Origin: CAVYXK01 sp963708245 | GTDB taxonomy: Bacteria; Pseudomonadota; Alphaproteobacteria; Acetobacterales; Acetobacteraceae | Length of the DNA: 64,000 bases | Assembly (NCBI GenBank): GCA_963708245.1 | Contig: OY970201.1 | Coordinates: 3,596,001 to 3,660,000, forward strand | Direction of reading: 5' to 3' | Shown: positions 36,045-44,941 of the stretch, piece by piece | Position numbering within the stretch: the first letter of the stretch is position 1 | How the letters are laid out: each line of letters begins with the position of its first letter | The notes under the pieces: generated by a model | Told to the model about the DNA's origin: nothing | The model's database searches: none | Seen by the model: only the letters and a program-made list of their open reading frames with translations | Position numbers and translations under genes: made by a program

Positions 36045-37040
36045 ATGCCTTATGTCTCGAAAGGCGAACGGGAGCGCGCACAATGGATGACGCTCACCGA
36101 GGCGATTGAGCACGTGCAGAGCCATGATAAATGCAGCCGCAACAACGCGCACAAGCAGCTTTCCGACGCCCTGGCCGACCGACAAATCCGCAGCAAATGG
36201 ACGGATGAAGACGTAGAGGTAGCGGGTGCGCCGTCTTACAGCTTGCTCACCGTGCCGCCCATGCCGCCGTCGGATGAAAACTCAGGGGAAGCAAAGGAGC
36301 CGCAAGTTCCGGCCGAAGCGAAAGCCAACCCGGTGGATCAAGCTAAGCTCGCGGAGTTTCGAACCAAGTGGAAACCGCAGAGGGCCGAGCTGGAAACTCG
36401 CGGTTACCTGGACCGGGCGATCGAGGCCATTACCGAGATCGCCTACCGAAAAACGGAGATCGCTTACAAGCAAGGAATCACGTCCGCGCTCGCCGCCGCT
36501 ATCTACGACCTCGAGCACCCGCCCCCGCCCATACTCCAGGCCGAAATATTCGCTCCGCCCACCATCAACCGGGCGCGCATACTGACCGTGCCCGCATTTT
36601 GGCGAGAGGTGCGCTATCGCCGGGGGAAGGTCTTCGATCCGACCTGCGATCGTTGGCGGGAGCCGCTCGTGAATAAGGCGGATATACGTCGCTTATGGCC
36701 GAATGGAACGCCGAAGCCCGAACCTGAAGTCCGTCAGGAGGGTGTTTCGAATACAGTCCCGCTCCACTCGGCAAAACGAAAGGTTCACGGGCGCGACTAT
36801 CGCGAACTTGACCGCAAATTGGTCGAGGACATGCACGCCATGATCAAGGACGGAACGGCAAAAGATCCGACTGATGCTGCGCGGCAACTCGCCAACAAGG
36901 CGGAGGGTGGTGGAACGGAGGAGAGCAAAATGAAGCGACTGGTTCTACGATACGGGGAGCGATTCTCTCGGCGATGGTTAAGTCACAACGTTCAATCGTT
37001 CAGTTCCAATAGCAGAACATTCAGTTACGTCCAGCTCTGA
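36045..37040 (+). CDS. Unknown integrative-element protein
   Basis: 331 residues, not recognised. It begins MPYVSKGERERAQWMTLTEA, a start I associate with uncharacterised cargo proteins of alphaproteobacterial islands. The middle is charged and helical (QRAELETRGYLDRAIEAITE). FWREVRYRRGKVFDPTCDRW follows, and the last 100 residues are basic. There are no membrane segments. It stands between the integrase and the excisionase-like gene on the same strand. The ATG at 36045 is chosen over 36024 because the residues before it look non-coding. Confidence 0.75.
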   Translation: MPYVSKGERERAQWMTLTEAIEHVQSHDKCSRNNAHKQLSDALADRQIRSKWTDEDVEVAGAPSYSLLTVPPMPPSDENSGEAKEPQVPAEAKANPVDQAKLAEFRTKWKPQRAELETRGYLDRAIEAITEIAYRKTEIAYKQGITSALAAAIYDLEHPPPPILQAEIFAPPTINRARILTVPAFWREVRYRRGKVFDPTCDRWREPLVNKADIRRLWPNGTPKPEPEVRQEGVSNTVPLHSAKRKVHGRDYRELDRKLVEDMHAMIKDGTAKDPTDAARQLANKAEGGGTEESKMKRLVLRYGERFSRRWLSHNVQSFSSNSRTFSYVQL

Positions 37041-37108
37041 ACACGACTGAATGGACTGACTGCCCCGACCTCCGCACCTTGCCGCCAGTGAGCGACAAGG
37101 AGGCCATT

Positions 37109-37417
37109 TTGTCGAATGAGTTGCTGCTGACCCCGCGCGAAGCCGCGGAGCGGCTGCGCTGCTCGGAGCGGAAGCTTGAACGGCATCGCCTGGCGGGCGA
37201 CGGCCCGCCATTCGTCAAGTTTGGTGCGGCCGTCAGATATCCACTTGACGAGCTGAACGCTTGGCTTGCCGCCCACCTGCGGCACTCGACCAGCGACATC
37301 TCGTCCGCGATCAAACCGATGCCGCGACGGCACGACCCCGGCGAGCGCGAGCTGCCGGTGACTCCGCCGTCGCATCCGCGACTCACGCGACGAAGGCACC
37401 CCGAGGCGCCCCGATGA
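37109..37417 (+). CDS. Helix-turn-helix (excisionase/AlpA-like) protein
   Basis: 102 residues. The winged-helix domain of excisionase type is visible: LLTPREAAERLRCSERKLER, then RLAGDGPPFVKFGAAVRYPLDELNAWL. It is followed by a basic tail. The start is TTG at 37109, with AAGGAGG 5 bases upstream. The stop overlaps the next ATG (ATGA), so it is coupled to the replication genes. A role in excision or as regulator of the element is likely. Confidence 0.88.
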   Translation: MSNELLLTPREAAERLRCSERKLERHRLAGDGPPFVKFGAAVRYPLDELNAWLAAHLRHSTSDISSAIKPMPRRHDPGERELPVTPPSHPRLTRRRHPEAPR

Positions 37418-37861
37418 TTACCACGCGCGAGCTGGCGGACCGTCTCGGCCTGCGTCGCGCCGGCCGCGACTGGCGCGGCACATGCCCGCTGTGCGGATAC
37501 CGCGATGCCCTGATCCTGTCCGCGGGCCGCACTGGCGCGCGCGTGGTGCGCCGGGTGCCAGGACCGCGACGGACTGCGCGCGCTGCTACGCGGACACGGT
37601 GTCATCTCATCGGCGCCGATGGTATCCGATGACACCGCCCGCCGCGAGCGCGAGGCACGTGCCCGCGAGCGTGCGATGGCGATCTGGCGCAGCGCCGTGC
37701 CGGCGCTAGGCACGCTGGCGGACGTGTACCTGACGGCGCGCCGCCTGCCCGGCCTCGCGGCATCACCGACGTTGCGCTGTCGGCGCTACGCGAGGCGCAT
37801 CCCGGAAGTGTTCGACGGCTGCGAGCCGGGCGACGGCGCGGCCGAAGGGGATCCGCCATGA
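37414..37861 (+). pseudogene. Primase-type zinc-finger/toprim-family protein, frameshifted and short
   Basis: The zinc-finger start MITTRELADRLGLRRAGRDW and CPLCGYRDALIL is in one frame. The second zinc pair and the rest (WCAGCQDRDGLRALLRGHG to MAIWRSAVPALGTLADVYLT) are in the next frame. The switch happens in the GCGCGCGCG run near 37540. The toprim part expected further on is missing, as the frame ends at 37861. Its stop overlaps the next start (ATGA). Either a replication-gene remnant or, less likely, programmed slippage on the GC repeat. Confidence 0.7.
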
Positions 37862-40599
37862 GCGCCGGCCTGACGGGCGCGGACGCCCTGCTCGATCCTG
37901 GTCAGTTCTGCGTCTTCGCCGATGCGGTATTCCGCTACGCCGATCCCGACAGCCGGATCGCGCTGCGCGTGTTCCCGCACCAGAAAGGTCAGCCGCCATC
38001 GTGGACCACCGATGTGCGCGCGGGGGATGCGGCCGCCATTGTCGATGCGGCAACCCGAGGCGCTCGCTTCGCCGCCACTGCCACCGAGCCCTCGGTGTTC
38101 AGCCCGGCGATCGCCACTTTCGCCAAGCCGGGCACCGCGCGGAGCGTCGATGTCGCCAACGGTCTCGCGCTGGTGCTCGATCTGGACGAGGGCAACACAT
38201 GGGCTGCGCTCGCCCGCATCGAGCGGCTGATCGGCCGCGCCACCGTCGTGGTGCGGAGCGGCGGCGAGTGCATCGACCCGGCCACCGGAGAAGTGCTGCC
38301 GAGGCTGCACGCGTACTGGCGGCTGTCGGAACCGACGCGCACGGAGGCCGACCATGAGCTGCTCTATGCGGCACGGCGCGATGCCGCGTTGCTGACGGGC
38401 GCCGATCCCTCCGGCAAGCCCTTGGTGCACTGCTATCGCTGGCCGGGCAGCGTCAACACGAAGAACCCTGAGCGTCCGGCCGCATGTCGTATCGAGCGCA
38501 TCGACGACGCGGCGGAAATTCATCTGATCGACGCCGCCGAGCTGCTCGCCGAGGCAGTCGCCGCGATCGGACGGCCCAAGAACACGGGCAACGGCGCCTA
38601 TGAGGGCAAGCGCGAATTGCAGGCCGATCCGGCGCTGATCGCGGCGGCCATGCTGATGATCCCCAACCCCGACGCGCACTACGACGAGTGGGTGCACATG
38701 GGCTACGCGGTGTGCGGCGCCACTGGTGGCAAAGGATACGACATCTGGCGCGACTGGTCTGCGAAGTCTGCCAAACACGATGACGGAGAGACCGAGGCGA
38801 CCTGGAAGCGGATATGCGCGGCGAACCCGATGCGCATCGGCGCCGGCACGATCTTCGCCGAGGCCAAACGGCACGGTTGGATCGACCCGCGCAGCGAGCG
38901 GCGGAGCACGCGGCAACGAAAGCCGAGCAAGGGCCAACAACCGCAGCATCCACCGCGCGACGAAGCCGAAGAGCGGGCAAAGACCAACCCGCCGCCGGCC
39001 GATGCTGGCGCAGGGAACGGCCAGGGTGGTCCACCGCCGCCGCAGCCCGGCCAGGGTGGTCCACCGCCGCCGCAGCCCGGCCAGGGGCAGCCGCCACCGC
39101 CTCCCCCACTGCCGCCAGGAGCGGGCCCACAGCCGCAGCCGGCACCACCGCCGCGGCCAGCCGCCGCACCCCTGCCGCCGCCGCACCTGCCGGCCGGCGA
39201 CGATCTCGACCCGGATGTCGTCCTGGCCGCGCTCAACGCGCGCTACATGCTCGCGGGGGATGGCGGCAAAGCCTTCATCTTCGAGCGTAGGCACGATCCC
39301 ATTCTCAACCGCCACCACTTTGTGCGCAGCACCGTCAATGACTTTCGGACATTCCTCGCCAATCGACGCGTGCTGCTAGGCCGTGACGCGAACGGCAAGC
39401 CGATTCGCCGCAAAGCAGCCGACTTTTGGCTCGAGCACACAGACCGGCGCGAGTTCTTGGGTGGTCTTGTGTTCCGACCCGGGCAGCCAGCGCGGCCCGA
39501 CGAATATAATTTATGGCAGGGCTTCGCCGTCGAGCCGCAGTCGGGCGGCTCCTGGGCCACGCTCGCTGCGCACATCTTCGACGTGATCTGTCGTGGCAAT
39601 CAGGAACATTACGACTATCTGCTCAAGTGGATGGCGCGCATGGCGCGGCATCCTGCCGAGCAGTGCGAGGTCATAATTGTGTTGCGTGGCGTCGAAGGCG
39701 CCGGCAAAAGCATACTCGGCCGCGTGCTATGCCGCCTGCTCGGACAACACGCACTGTCAATCAGCAACCGGCGCCATTTGACGAGCAATTTCAACGCCCA
39801 TTTGCGGGATTGCATCTTTTTACTTGCCGACGAGGTCTTCCACTCCGGCGACCGCACCGACGATGGCATATTGCGCTCGCTCACCGACGCGACTCTGACA
39901 GTCGAGGGCAAACATCAAAACGTGGTGGTGGTGCCGAACTTCTTGCACATAGTCATGTGCGGCAACAAAGACTGGCTGGTGCCCGCCAGCTTGCGCGCGC
40001 GCCGCTGGTGCGTGTTCGATGCCAGCGACGAGCATGTCGGCGACCATGGCTATTTCGACCGTCTCCGGCGCGAGCTTGAGGCCGGCGGCTACGAAGCCCT
40101 GCTATACGATCTGTTGGCCTGTGACATTAGCGACTTCAACCATCGCGCGGTGCCGCAGACCGCCGCACTGGATGACCAGAAGAAGCGCAGTCTGCCGACC
40201 GAACTGGAATGGCTGATAGAGGTCTTGCAGCGCGGCTACGTCTGGCAGTCCAAATTAGGACTCGAAACGTACTTCAGCCAATGGCATCCTGAGATCAGCA
40301 CCGACTTGCTTTACTATTCTTATACTGAGTTCGCCCGGCAGCGGCGCGAGACACATCCGCTATCGCGTGAAACCATCGGCCGTCTGCTAAGCAAGATCGG
40401 CGGCAAGTGTCAGCCGAGCAATTGCGTCGTCAGCGAGCACATCACCGATATTCTGGACACCCAAGGACGGGTGGTCAGGCGCGCGGCCGATCTGGTCCGC
40501 AAGAAGCGCGGCGAAGGCTATCGCCTGGGATCACTCGCCGATGCGCGGCAGGCGTTCACCGACCACATCGGGCTCAGCATCGAATGGCAAGCCGACTGA
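37858..40599 (+). CDS. Primase-helicase (PriCT-2-like plus DUF5906/SF3-type helicase)
   Basis: 913 residues. The N-terminal part has features of an archaeo-eukaryotic/RepB-like primase: ALVLDLDEGNTW, a central LHAYWRLSEPT, and RWPGSVNTKNPERPA. A PriCT-2-like segment follows near residues 265-330 (YDEWVHMGYAVCGATGGKGY). A Pro/Gly/Gln linker (about 375-445) contains a tandem repeat. The C-terminal ATPase has Walker A GVEGAGKS around residue 612-619 and Walker B CIFLLADEVF, as in NrS-1-type phage replication enzymes. It would initiate and unwind replication of the element. Iteron-like repeats lie directly downstream. Confidence 0.88.
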   Translation: MSAGLTGADALLDPGQFCVFADAVFRYADPDSRIALRVFPHQKGQPPSWTTDVRAGDAAAIVDAATRGARFAATATEPSVFSPAIATFAKPGTARSVDVANGLALVLDLDEGNTWAALARIERLIGRATVVVRSGGECIDPATGEVLPRLHAYWRLSEPTRTEADHELLYAARRDAALLTGADPSGKPLVHCYRWPGSVNTKNPERPAACRIERIDDAAEIHLIDAAELLAEAVAAIGRPKNTGNGAYEGKRELQADPALIAAAMLMIPNPDAHYDEWVHMGYAVCGATGGKGYDIWRDWSAKSAKHDDGETEATWKRICAANPMRIGAGTIFAEAKRHGWIDPRSERRSTRQRKPSKGQQPQHPPRDEAEERAKTNPPPADAGAGNGQGGPPPPQPGQGGPPPPQPGQGQPPPPPPLPPGAGPQPQPAPPPRPAAAPLPPPHLPAGDDLDPDVVLAALNARYMLAGDGGKAFIFERRHDPILNRHHFVRSTVNDFRTFLANRRVLLGRDANGKPIRRKAADFWLEHTDRREFLGGLVFRPGQPARPDEYNLWQGFAVEPQSGGSWATLAAHIFDVICRGNQEHYDYLLKWMARMARHPAEQCEVIIVLRGVEGAGKSILGRVLCRLLGQHALSISNRRHLTSNFNAHLRDCIFLLADEVFHSGDRTDDGILRSLTDATLTVEGKHQNVVVVPNFLHIVMCGNKDWLVPASLRARRWCVFDASDEHVGDHGYFDRLRRELEAGGYEALLYDLLACDISDFNHRAVPQTAALDDQKKRSLPTELEWLIEVLQRGYVWQSKLGLETYFSQWHPEISTDLLYYSYTEFARQRRETHPLSRETIGRLLSKIGGKCQPSNCVVSEHITDILDTQGRVVRRAADLVRKKRGEGYRLGSLADARQAFTDHIGLSIEWQAD
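39021..39083 (+). repeat. 30-bp tandem repeat coding for the Pro-rich linker
   Basis: Identical 30-bp units at 39021-39050 and 39051-39080, then a 7-base start of a third copy. Each encodes QGGPPPPQPG. The linker separates the primase and helicase parts. Confidence 0.95.
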
Positions 40600-40631
40600 T
40601 CTCGGCAGGGGTGGAAGGAGTTTTGCTACCT

Positions 40632-40944
<313 letters not shown>

Positions 40945-41452
40945 CCCCATCCCCGCCGGGCCGATAAAGCCGCCTTCCGGTTGCTGGTCCGCCCATCTTC
41001 ACCTCACAGACCCATGCTGCACCTGACCGCGATCGAGGCGCCGACGAGCGAGACCTTCGAGCTAGATCGAACGCGCACCCCCAACATCCCTTGGGAGGGG
41101 GGGCGCATCTCCAATGCGTGACGCGTCCGGTCGATCTCCCGCACCGCGTCCGCTGGCAGGTGGACGACCGCTCGCGCTCTCGTCGTGCGGATCAGGGGGC
41201 GCTGGCGGGGACGGCGGAGCGGTCTGCCGCCAGTCGGGTTTCGGCAGGTACAGGTGCAGCAACAACCTCGCCTCCGTCCATGGTGTCGAACAGTATACCG
41301 TTCACGTATGCCGACCCGTAAGGGACAGGGCGGGTCCGCGAATTTTTTCAGAGCGATCCAGCTCGTGTGATCATCAGCCCGGAAACGGTGATTGCGACGA
41401 CGCCGTTGCTTCCGCGCTGGACAACTGGATTACCGGACGCCAAATCGGCGGC

Positions 41453-41755
41453 ATGGGCAACCCAATCCCGAAACCGGGTACGTCAGCATACGATTACGGC
41501 GAGTGGGCATCGGCGCTCCACGCCGCCTACGGGCGCGGCAACGCTGGGGCAGCCCGAGCGTTTCACGTCCATCCGACCACGGTCTGGCGCTGGCGCTGCG
41601 GCCGCTCACCTCTGCCGCGTGGCGTGGCAGAAGGGCTGTTGGCGACCATCGAGAGCCATATGCGTCTGTTTTCGGACGCCCGACAGAACCTCAAATTCTA
41701 CCTCGCGCGCCCGGCCCCCCACGGGTGCCGCGCGGGTTCCAGGTCCAGCGCGTGA
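41453..41755 (+). CDS. Small helix-turn-helix protein of unknown function
   Basis: 100 residues. An HTH is visible in GRGNAGAARAFHVHPTTVWR followed by WRCGRSPLPRGVAEGL. The sequence before it (KPGTSAYDYGEWASALHAAY) is helical. The C-terminus is basic. The ATG at 41453 has only a weak ribosome site. It could be a regulator of the element. The open frame extends further upstream but that part looks non-coding. Confidence 0.55.
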   Translation: MGNPIPKPGTSAYDYGEWASALHAAYGRGNAGAARAFHVHPTTVWRWRCGRSPLPRGVAEGLLATIESHMRLFSDARQNLKFYLARPAPHGCRAGSRSSA

Positions 41756-41849
41756 GGGGAGAGTGCTCGCTGGGCGGCCGGCCGCACGAATCGGAGAACA
41801 GGGGCCCCGCGAAGATTAACGGGCGGTAATGCTAACGGTCCCGTCAATC

Positions 41850-41905
41850 ATGCCCGCCGGACTTGAACCAGTGGGCGCGTCCGAACGGCATATCCAGCTA
41901 ACCCG
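41850..41905 (-). other. Possible degenerate tRNA (Arg-like) next to tRNA-fMet
   Basis: On the minus strand a T-arm-like segment (CTGG, TTCAAGT, CCGG), an anticodon-loop-like GTTCGGA and a D-arm-like TTAGCTGGAT occur in the correct order. The acceptor stem does not close and the anticodon stem is mismatched. If real it is a decayed tRNA; it could also be chance. Confidence 0.3.
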
Positions 41906-41982
<77 letters not shown>

Positions 41983-42340
41983 AGTCCGGCAGTCCGGGTA
42001 CCCACTGGGGACCCAAAACTCGCCGATCAGGTCCCGCCCAGCGGCCAGCCTCTCGCGGCTGCCGGCACACCTGACCGGCCAGCGCGGCGGCGAGGTCCTC
42101 GGTGTCCACTCCGATCTGACCGGCCAGCGTGGGGGATCGGGCGGCGCTTGGCCTTCAATCGGGCGGCCAGGGCTTTCGCCTCATTCGCACCAGGGACCGC
42201 TGCTCCGTTGCCAGGGCGGGGAGCACGGCGGGGATCTGCACGCTGACGCTCCTTGCCTATGACCGATGACAAGTGCATCACTCCGTTGAAATCTGATGCG
42301 GCACCAGATAGAACTACGTTAGTAGGCCGTGGTGGGTGGC
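41983..42340. other. Intergenic region between tRNA-fMet and the RHH gene
   Basis: About 360 bp with no convincing gene. A minus-strand stretch (NEAKALAARLKAKRRP) looks like a scrap of coding sequence, but no start-to-stop gene fits. Confidence 0.35.
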
Positions 42341-42541
42341 ATGAACGAGCGTCCTCGAAAGGCAACACGGCTGACCGTGAGCCTCGAAGAGCAGGATTAC
42401 AGGACGCTCAATGAGATAGCGTTGGCGCGCGACGCCTCGGTCTCGTGGGTCATCCGCCAAGCCATCCGACAGTTCATCGAAACAACGCCGAAGCCGATGG
42501 ACCAGCCGCCGCCGAGCATCATCGGGGGTCGAGATTTATGA
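42341..42541 (+). CDS. Ribbon-helix-helix (CopG-like) protein
   Basis: 66 residues with the RHH pattern: strand KATRLTVSLEEQD, helix YRTLNEIALARD, turn and second helix VSWVIRQAIRQFIE. These dimeric DNA-binding proteins often act as antitoxins or autoregulators. No toxin gene is adjacent; the IS21-like end and the defence operon follow. The ATG at 42341 is chosen over 42329. Confidence 0.8.
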   Translation: MNERPRKATRLTVSLEEQDYRTLNEIALARDASVSWVIRQAIRQFIETTPKPMDQPPPSIIGGRDL

Positions 42542-42548
42542 GACTTTT

Positions 42549-42576
42549 TGTGAATCGGCGTCCGACTTTGACCCCA
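42549..42576. repeat. Solo IS21-like terminal repeat, left of the defence operon
   Basis: TGTGAATCGGCGTCC, then GACTTTGACCCCA. It is the same sequence, with one base change, as the left end of the 191-bp element at 54301. Here only one end is present. Confidence 0.7.
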
Positions 42577-42736
42577 TCTGAACCGACTGGCCTATCCCCA
42601 CACTTGGTCATGGGCCGCTTGCGGTGGAGGGGCTGCTCGCTAGAGGTTGCTGCGATTCGCCTGCCTGTGACCAGTCGGAACCGATGGGTCTGTGCGTTGG
42701 CTGAGTAGCGTCGGCCGGACGGACGTGGGAGGGGAC

Positions 42737-43390
42737 GTGGGCGAGACAGTGTTTTCGGCCGTGCGAGACGGGTTGACGCTCGATCGCCTGAACAAGCCGC
42801 GACAATCAGTCTATTCAGCGGCGCAGAGCGACACCGTCGCGGAACTCTCCGATCTGCCCAAGATCGACGCACGGGAATTCTTCTCTGATACCCACCTGAC
42901 GGAAGGCATGATCGTCCTGCTGCGGCAGGTTTTCGAGCGCCTTATGGGTCGCAGTGATCAGGGCGTGTTCCGCCTGAAACAGGCGATGGGCGGCGGTAAG
43001 ACCCACAACCTGATCGCGGCAGGCCTCCTCGCTCCGGAACCGACGGAGCGGCGCAGTATCCTCAACCGTATCGGCGTCGCCACCGATGATCGCCCGGTCC
43101 GAGTCGCTGCGTTCAGCGGTAGGGAGACCGATTCCCCCGACTACCTTTGGGTCACTCTATTCCGGCTGCTGGGCTGTGAGCACCGCTGGCAGCGATCCGC
43201 GGAAGTACCAGGCCCGACTACCTGGGCGCGGGTGATCGGTGATGAACCTGCGCTGATTTTGCTCGACGAATTGCCGCCATTCTTTGTCAGCCTGGGCTCC
43301 AAAGCCGCTGGACCAGGGACCAGCGAGGCCGACCGCCTCGCGCTTGCATTGGCCAACCTGATGAATGCCATCGTTAGTGGCCGCCTTCCT
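42737..43390 (+). pseudogene. DUF499 AAA-type ATPase, N-terminal part (split by IS701)
   Basis: The first ~218 codons of a large ATPase whose C-terminal part resumes at 44942. Walker A is in LKQAMGGGKTHNLIAAGLLA at about residue 84 and Walker B is ALILLDELPPFF. Reading stops being homologous at SGRLPN, exactly where the IS begins. The start is uncertain: GTG codons at 42692, 42725, 42737 and 42749 are all in frame, and 42737 follows a purine-rich GGGAGGGG. In similar loci the DUF499 protein is the large ATPase of a putative anti-phage system. Confidence 0.85.
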
Positions 43391-43392
43391 AA

Positions 43393-44939
43393 TCCTACTG
43401 AGTCGCAAACCGGACGGGCTGACGGCCTGATTTAGCCCTTGCTGCGACGCGGTCGCGCTATGGTACGGGTGAAGATTCGAACCGCTCGGGGAGGGCGGCA
43501 TGGATCTTCGCGATCGGTCTGGCACGGAAGCCCGGTTCAGAGCCTACGCGGCGGATTTGGCCTCGGTGCTCGGCCATGCCGACCGGGTCGCACCGTTTCA
43601 AGACTACTGCATCGGCTTGATCTCGACCGAGGGCCGCAAGAGCGTCGAACCGCTGGCGGCGGTGACCGCACCAGAGCGGACCGCGGCCCAGCACCAGTCG
43701 CTGCTGCATCTGGTGGCGCAAGCCCCATGGTCGGACCAGGCGATGCTGACCCGGGTGCGCGAGTTGGTGCTGCCATCCATCACCGGCGATGAGCCGATCC
43801 AGGCCTGGATCATCGACGACACGGCGTTCCCCAAGAAGGGCCACCACTCGGTCGGCGTGGCGCGGCAATACTGCGGGCAGCTTGGCAAGCAGGAGAACTG
43901 CCAGGTGGCGGTGAGCCTCTCGGTGGCCACCCACCAGGCCAGCCTGCCGGTCGCCTATCGATTGTATCTGCCGCAGGACTGGGCTGACGACCCGGTGCGG
44001 CGGATCACCGCGGGCGTGCCGGCGGAGGTTACGTTCCAGACCAAGCCGGAGATCGCGCTGCGGCAAATGCGCCAAGCCCACGCTGATGGCCTGCCGGCGG
44101 CAGTGGCGCTGATGGACCCAGCCTATGGCAACAACGCTACGCTGCGTGGCGGGATCAGCGAACTCGGACAGCCCTACGTGGCCGGCATCCTACCCACCAC
44201 AGCAGTCTGGCGGCCGGGCGAGGCAGCAGTGCCAGCCCCGGCATGGTCGGGCCGCGGCCGGCCGCCCAAACGGCCGCGCCGTGATGATGCGCATCAGCCG
44301 GTCTCGGCCAAGCAGCTGGCGATCGAGCTGGCCGCCGACGCCTGGCAGCCGATCACCTGGCGAGAGGGCAGCAACACGGCACTGAGCTCACGCTTTGCCC
44401 GCCTGCGGGTGCGTCCGGCACACGATGATACCAAACGCAACGAACCTGCGGCGGAAGAGTGGCTGCTGATCGAGTGGCCAGAGGGCGCGAGCGAACCGGA
44501 CCATTACTGGCTTTCCACGCTGCCGTCGGACATCACGTTCGAGCGGATGGTGGATCTCACCAAGCTGCGCTGGCGGATCGAACGCGACTATCTGGATCTG
44601 AAGCAGGAGGTCGGGCTCGGCCATTACGAAGGCCGCGGCTGGCGGGGCTTTCACCATCACGCAAGCCTATGCATTGCGGCCTACGGATTCCTGGTCTCCG
44701 AGAAGGCGACGATTCCCCCCTCAGGACTTGCCCGCGCCTGGCGCGGCCAGCGACCTGCCGTTCCCGCAGGTTACCGACCCAGAGGAGCTGCCGCTGCGTT
44801 CGCAGCGTCATGTGCCGAACTCGATTGCGACGCTGCGCATCCGTCTCGCACGTACCTTCGTCCATGCACTGCCGCGATGTCCCTGCTGCGGGCATAGGCG
44901 CCAGCCCTTAAGCGCGGCATGATGAGTGACGCAGTAGGA
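43393..44939. mobile_element. IS701-family insertion sequence inside the DUF499 gene
   Basis: A 1547-bp element. The left end reads TCCTACTGAGTCGC and the right end, read inward, TCCTACTGCGTCAC (12 of 14 match). CTAA flanks at 43389-43392 and 44940-44943 are the 4-bp YTAR duplication typical of IS701. Removing the element and one CTAA restores ...GRLPN-TCLVVSDLAGAW... in one frame. Confidence 0.93.
43500..44897 (+). CDS. IS701-family transposase, frameshifted near its C-terminus
   Basis: 465 residues. The DDE residues are in WIIDDTAFPKKGHHSVGVAR, ALMDPAYGN and RWRIERDYLDLKQEVGLGHY. After AGYRPRG (about 44785) the frame leaves the family: the expected tail (RHVPNSIATLRIRLARTF... ALPRCPCCG) is in another frame. 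The last 40 or so residues are therefore aberrant and this copy may be inactive, in which case it could not excise itself without help from another copy. Confidence 0.9.
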   Translation: MDLRDRSGTEARFRAYAADLASVLGHADRVAPFQDYCIGLISTEGRKSVEPLAAVTAPERTAAQHQSLLHLVAQAPWSDQAMLTRVRELVLPSITGDEPIQAWIIDDTAFPKKGHHSVGVARQYCGQLGKQENCQVAVSLSVATHQASLPVAYRLYLPQDWADDPVRRITAGVPAEVTFQTKPEIALRQMRQAHADGLPAAVALMDPAYGNNATLRGGISELGQPYVAGILPTTAVWRPGEAAVPAPAWSGRGRPPKRPRRDDAHQPVSAKQLAIELAADAWQPITWREGSNTALSSRFARLRVRPAHDDTKRNEPAAEEWLLIEWPEGASEPDHYWLSTLPSDITFERMVDLTKLRWRIERDYLDLKQEVGLGHYEGRGWRGFHHHASLCIAAYGFLVSEKATIPPSGLARAWRGQRPAVPAGYRPRGAAAAFAASCAELDCDAAHPSRTYLRPCTAAMSLLRA

Positions 44940-44941
44940 CT

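Noticed and set aside
37786..39318. 510-codon minus-strand open frame inside the primase-helicase gene
   Set aside because: Antisense shadow of the real gene; composition is not protein-like.
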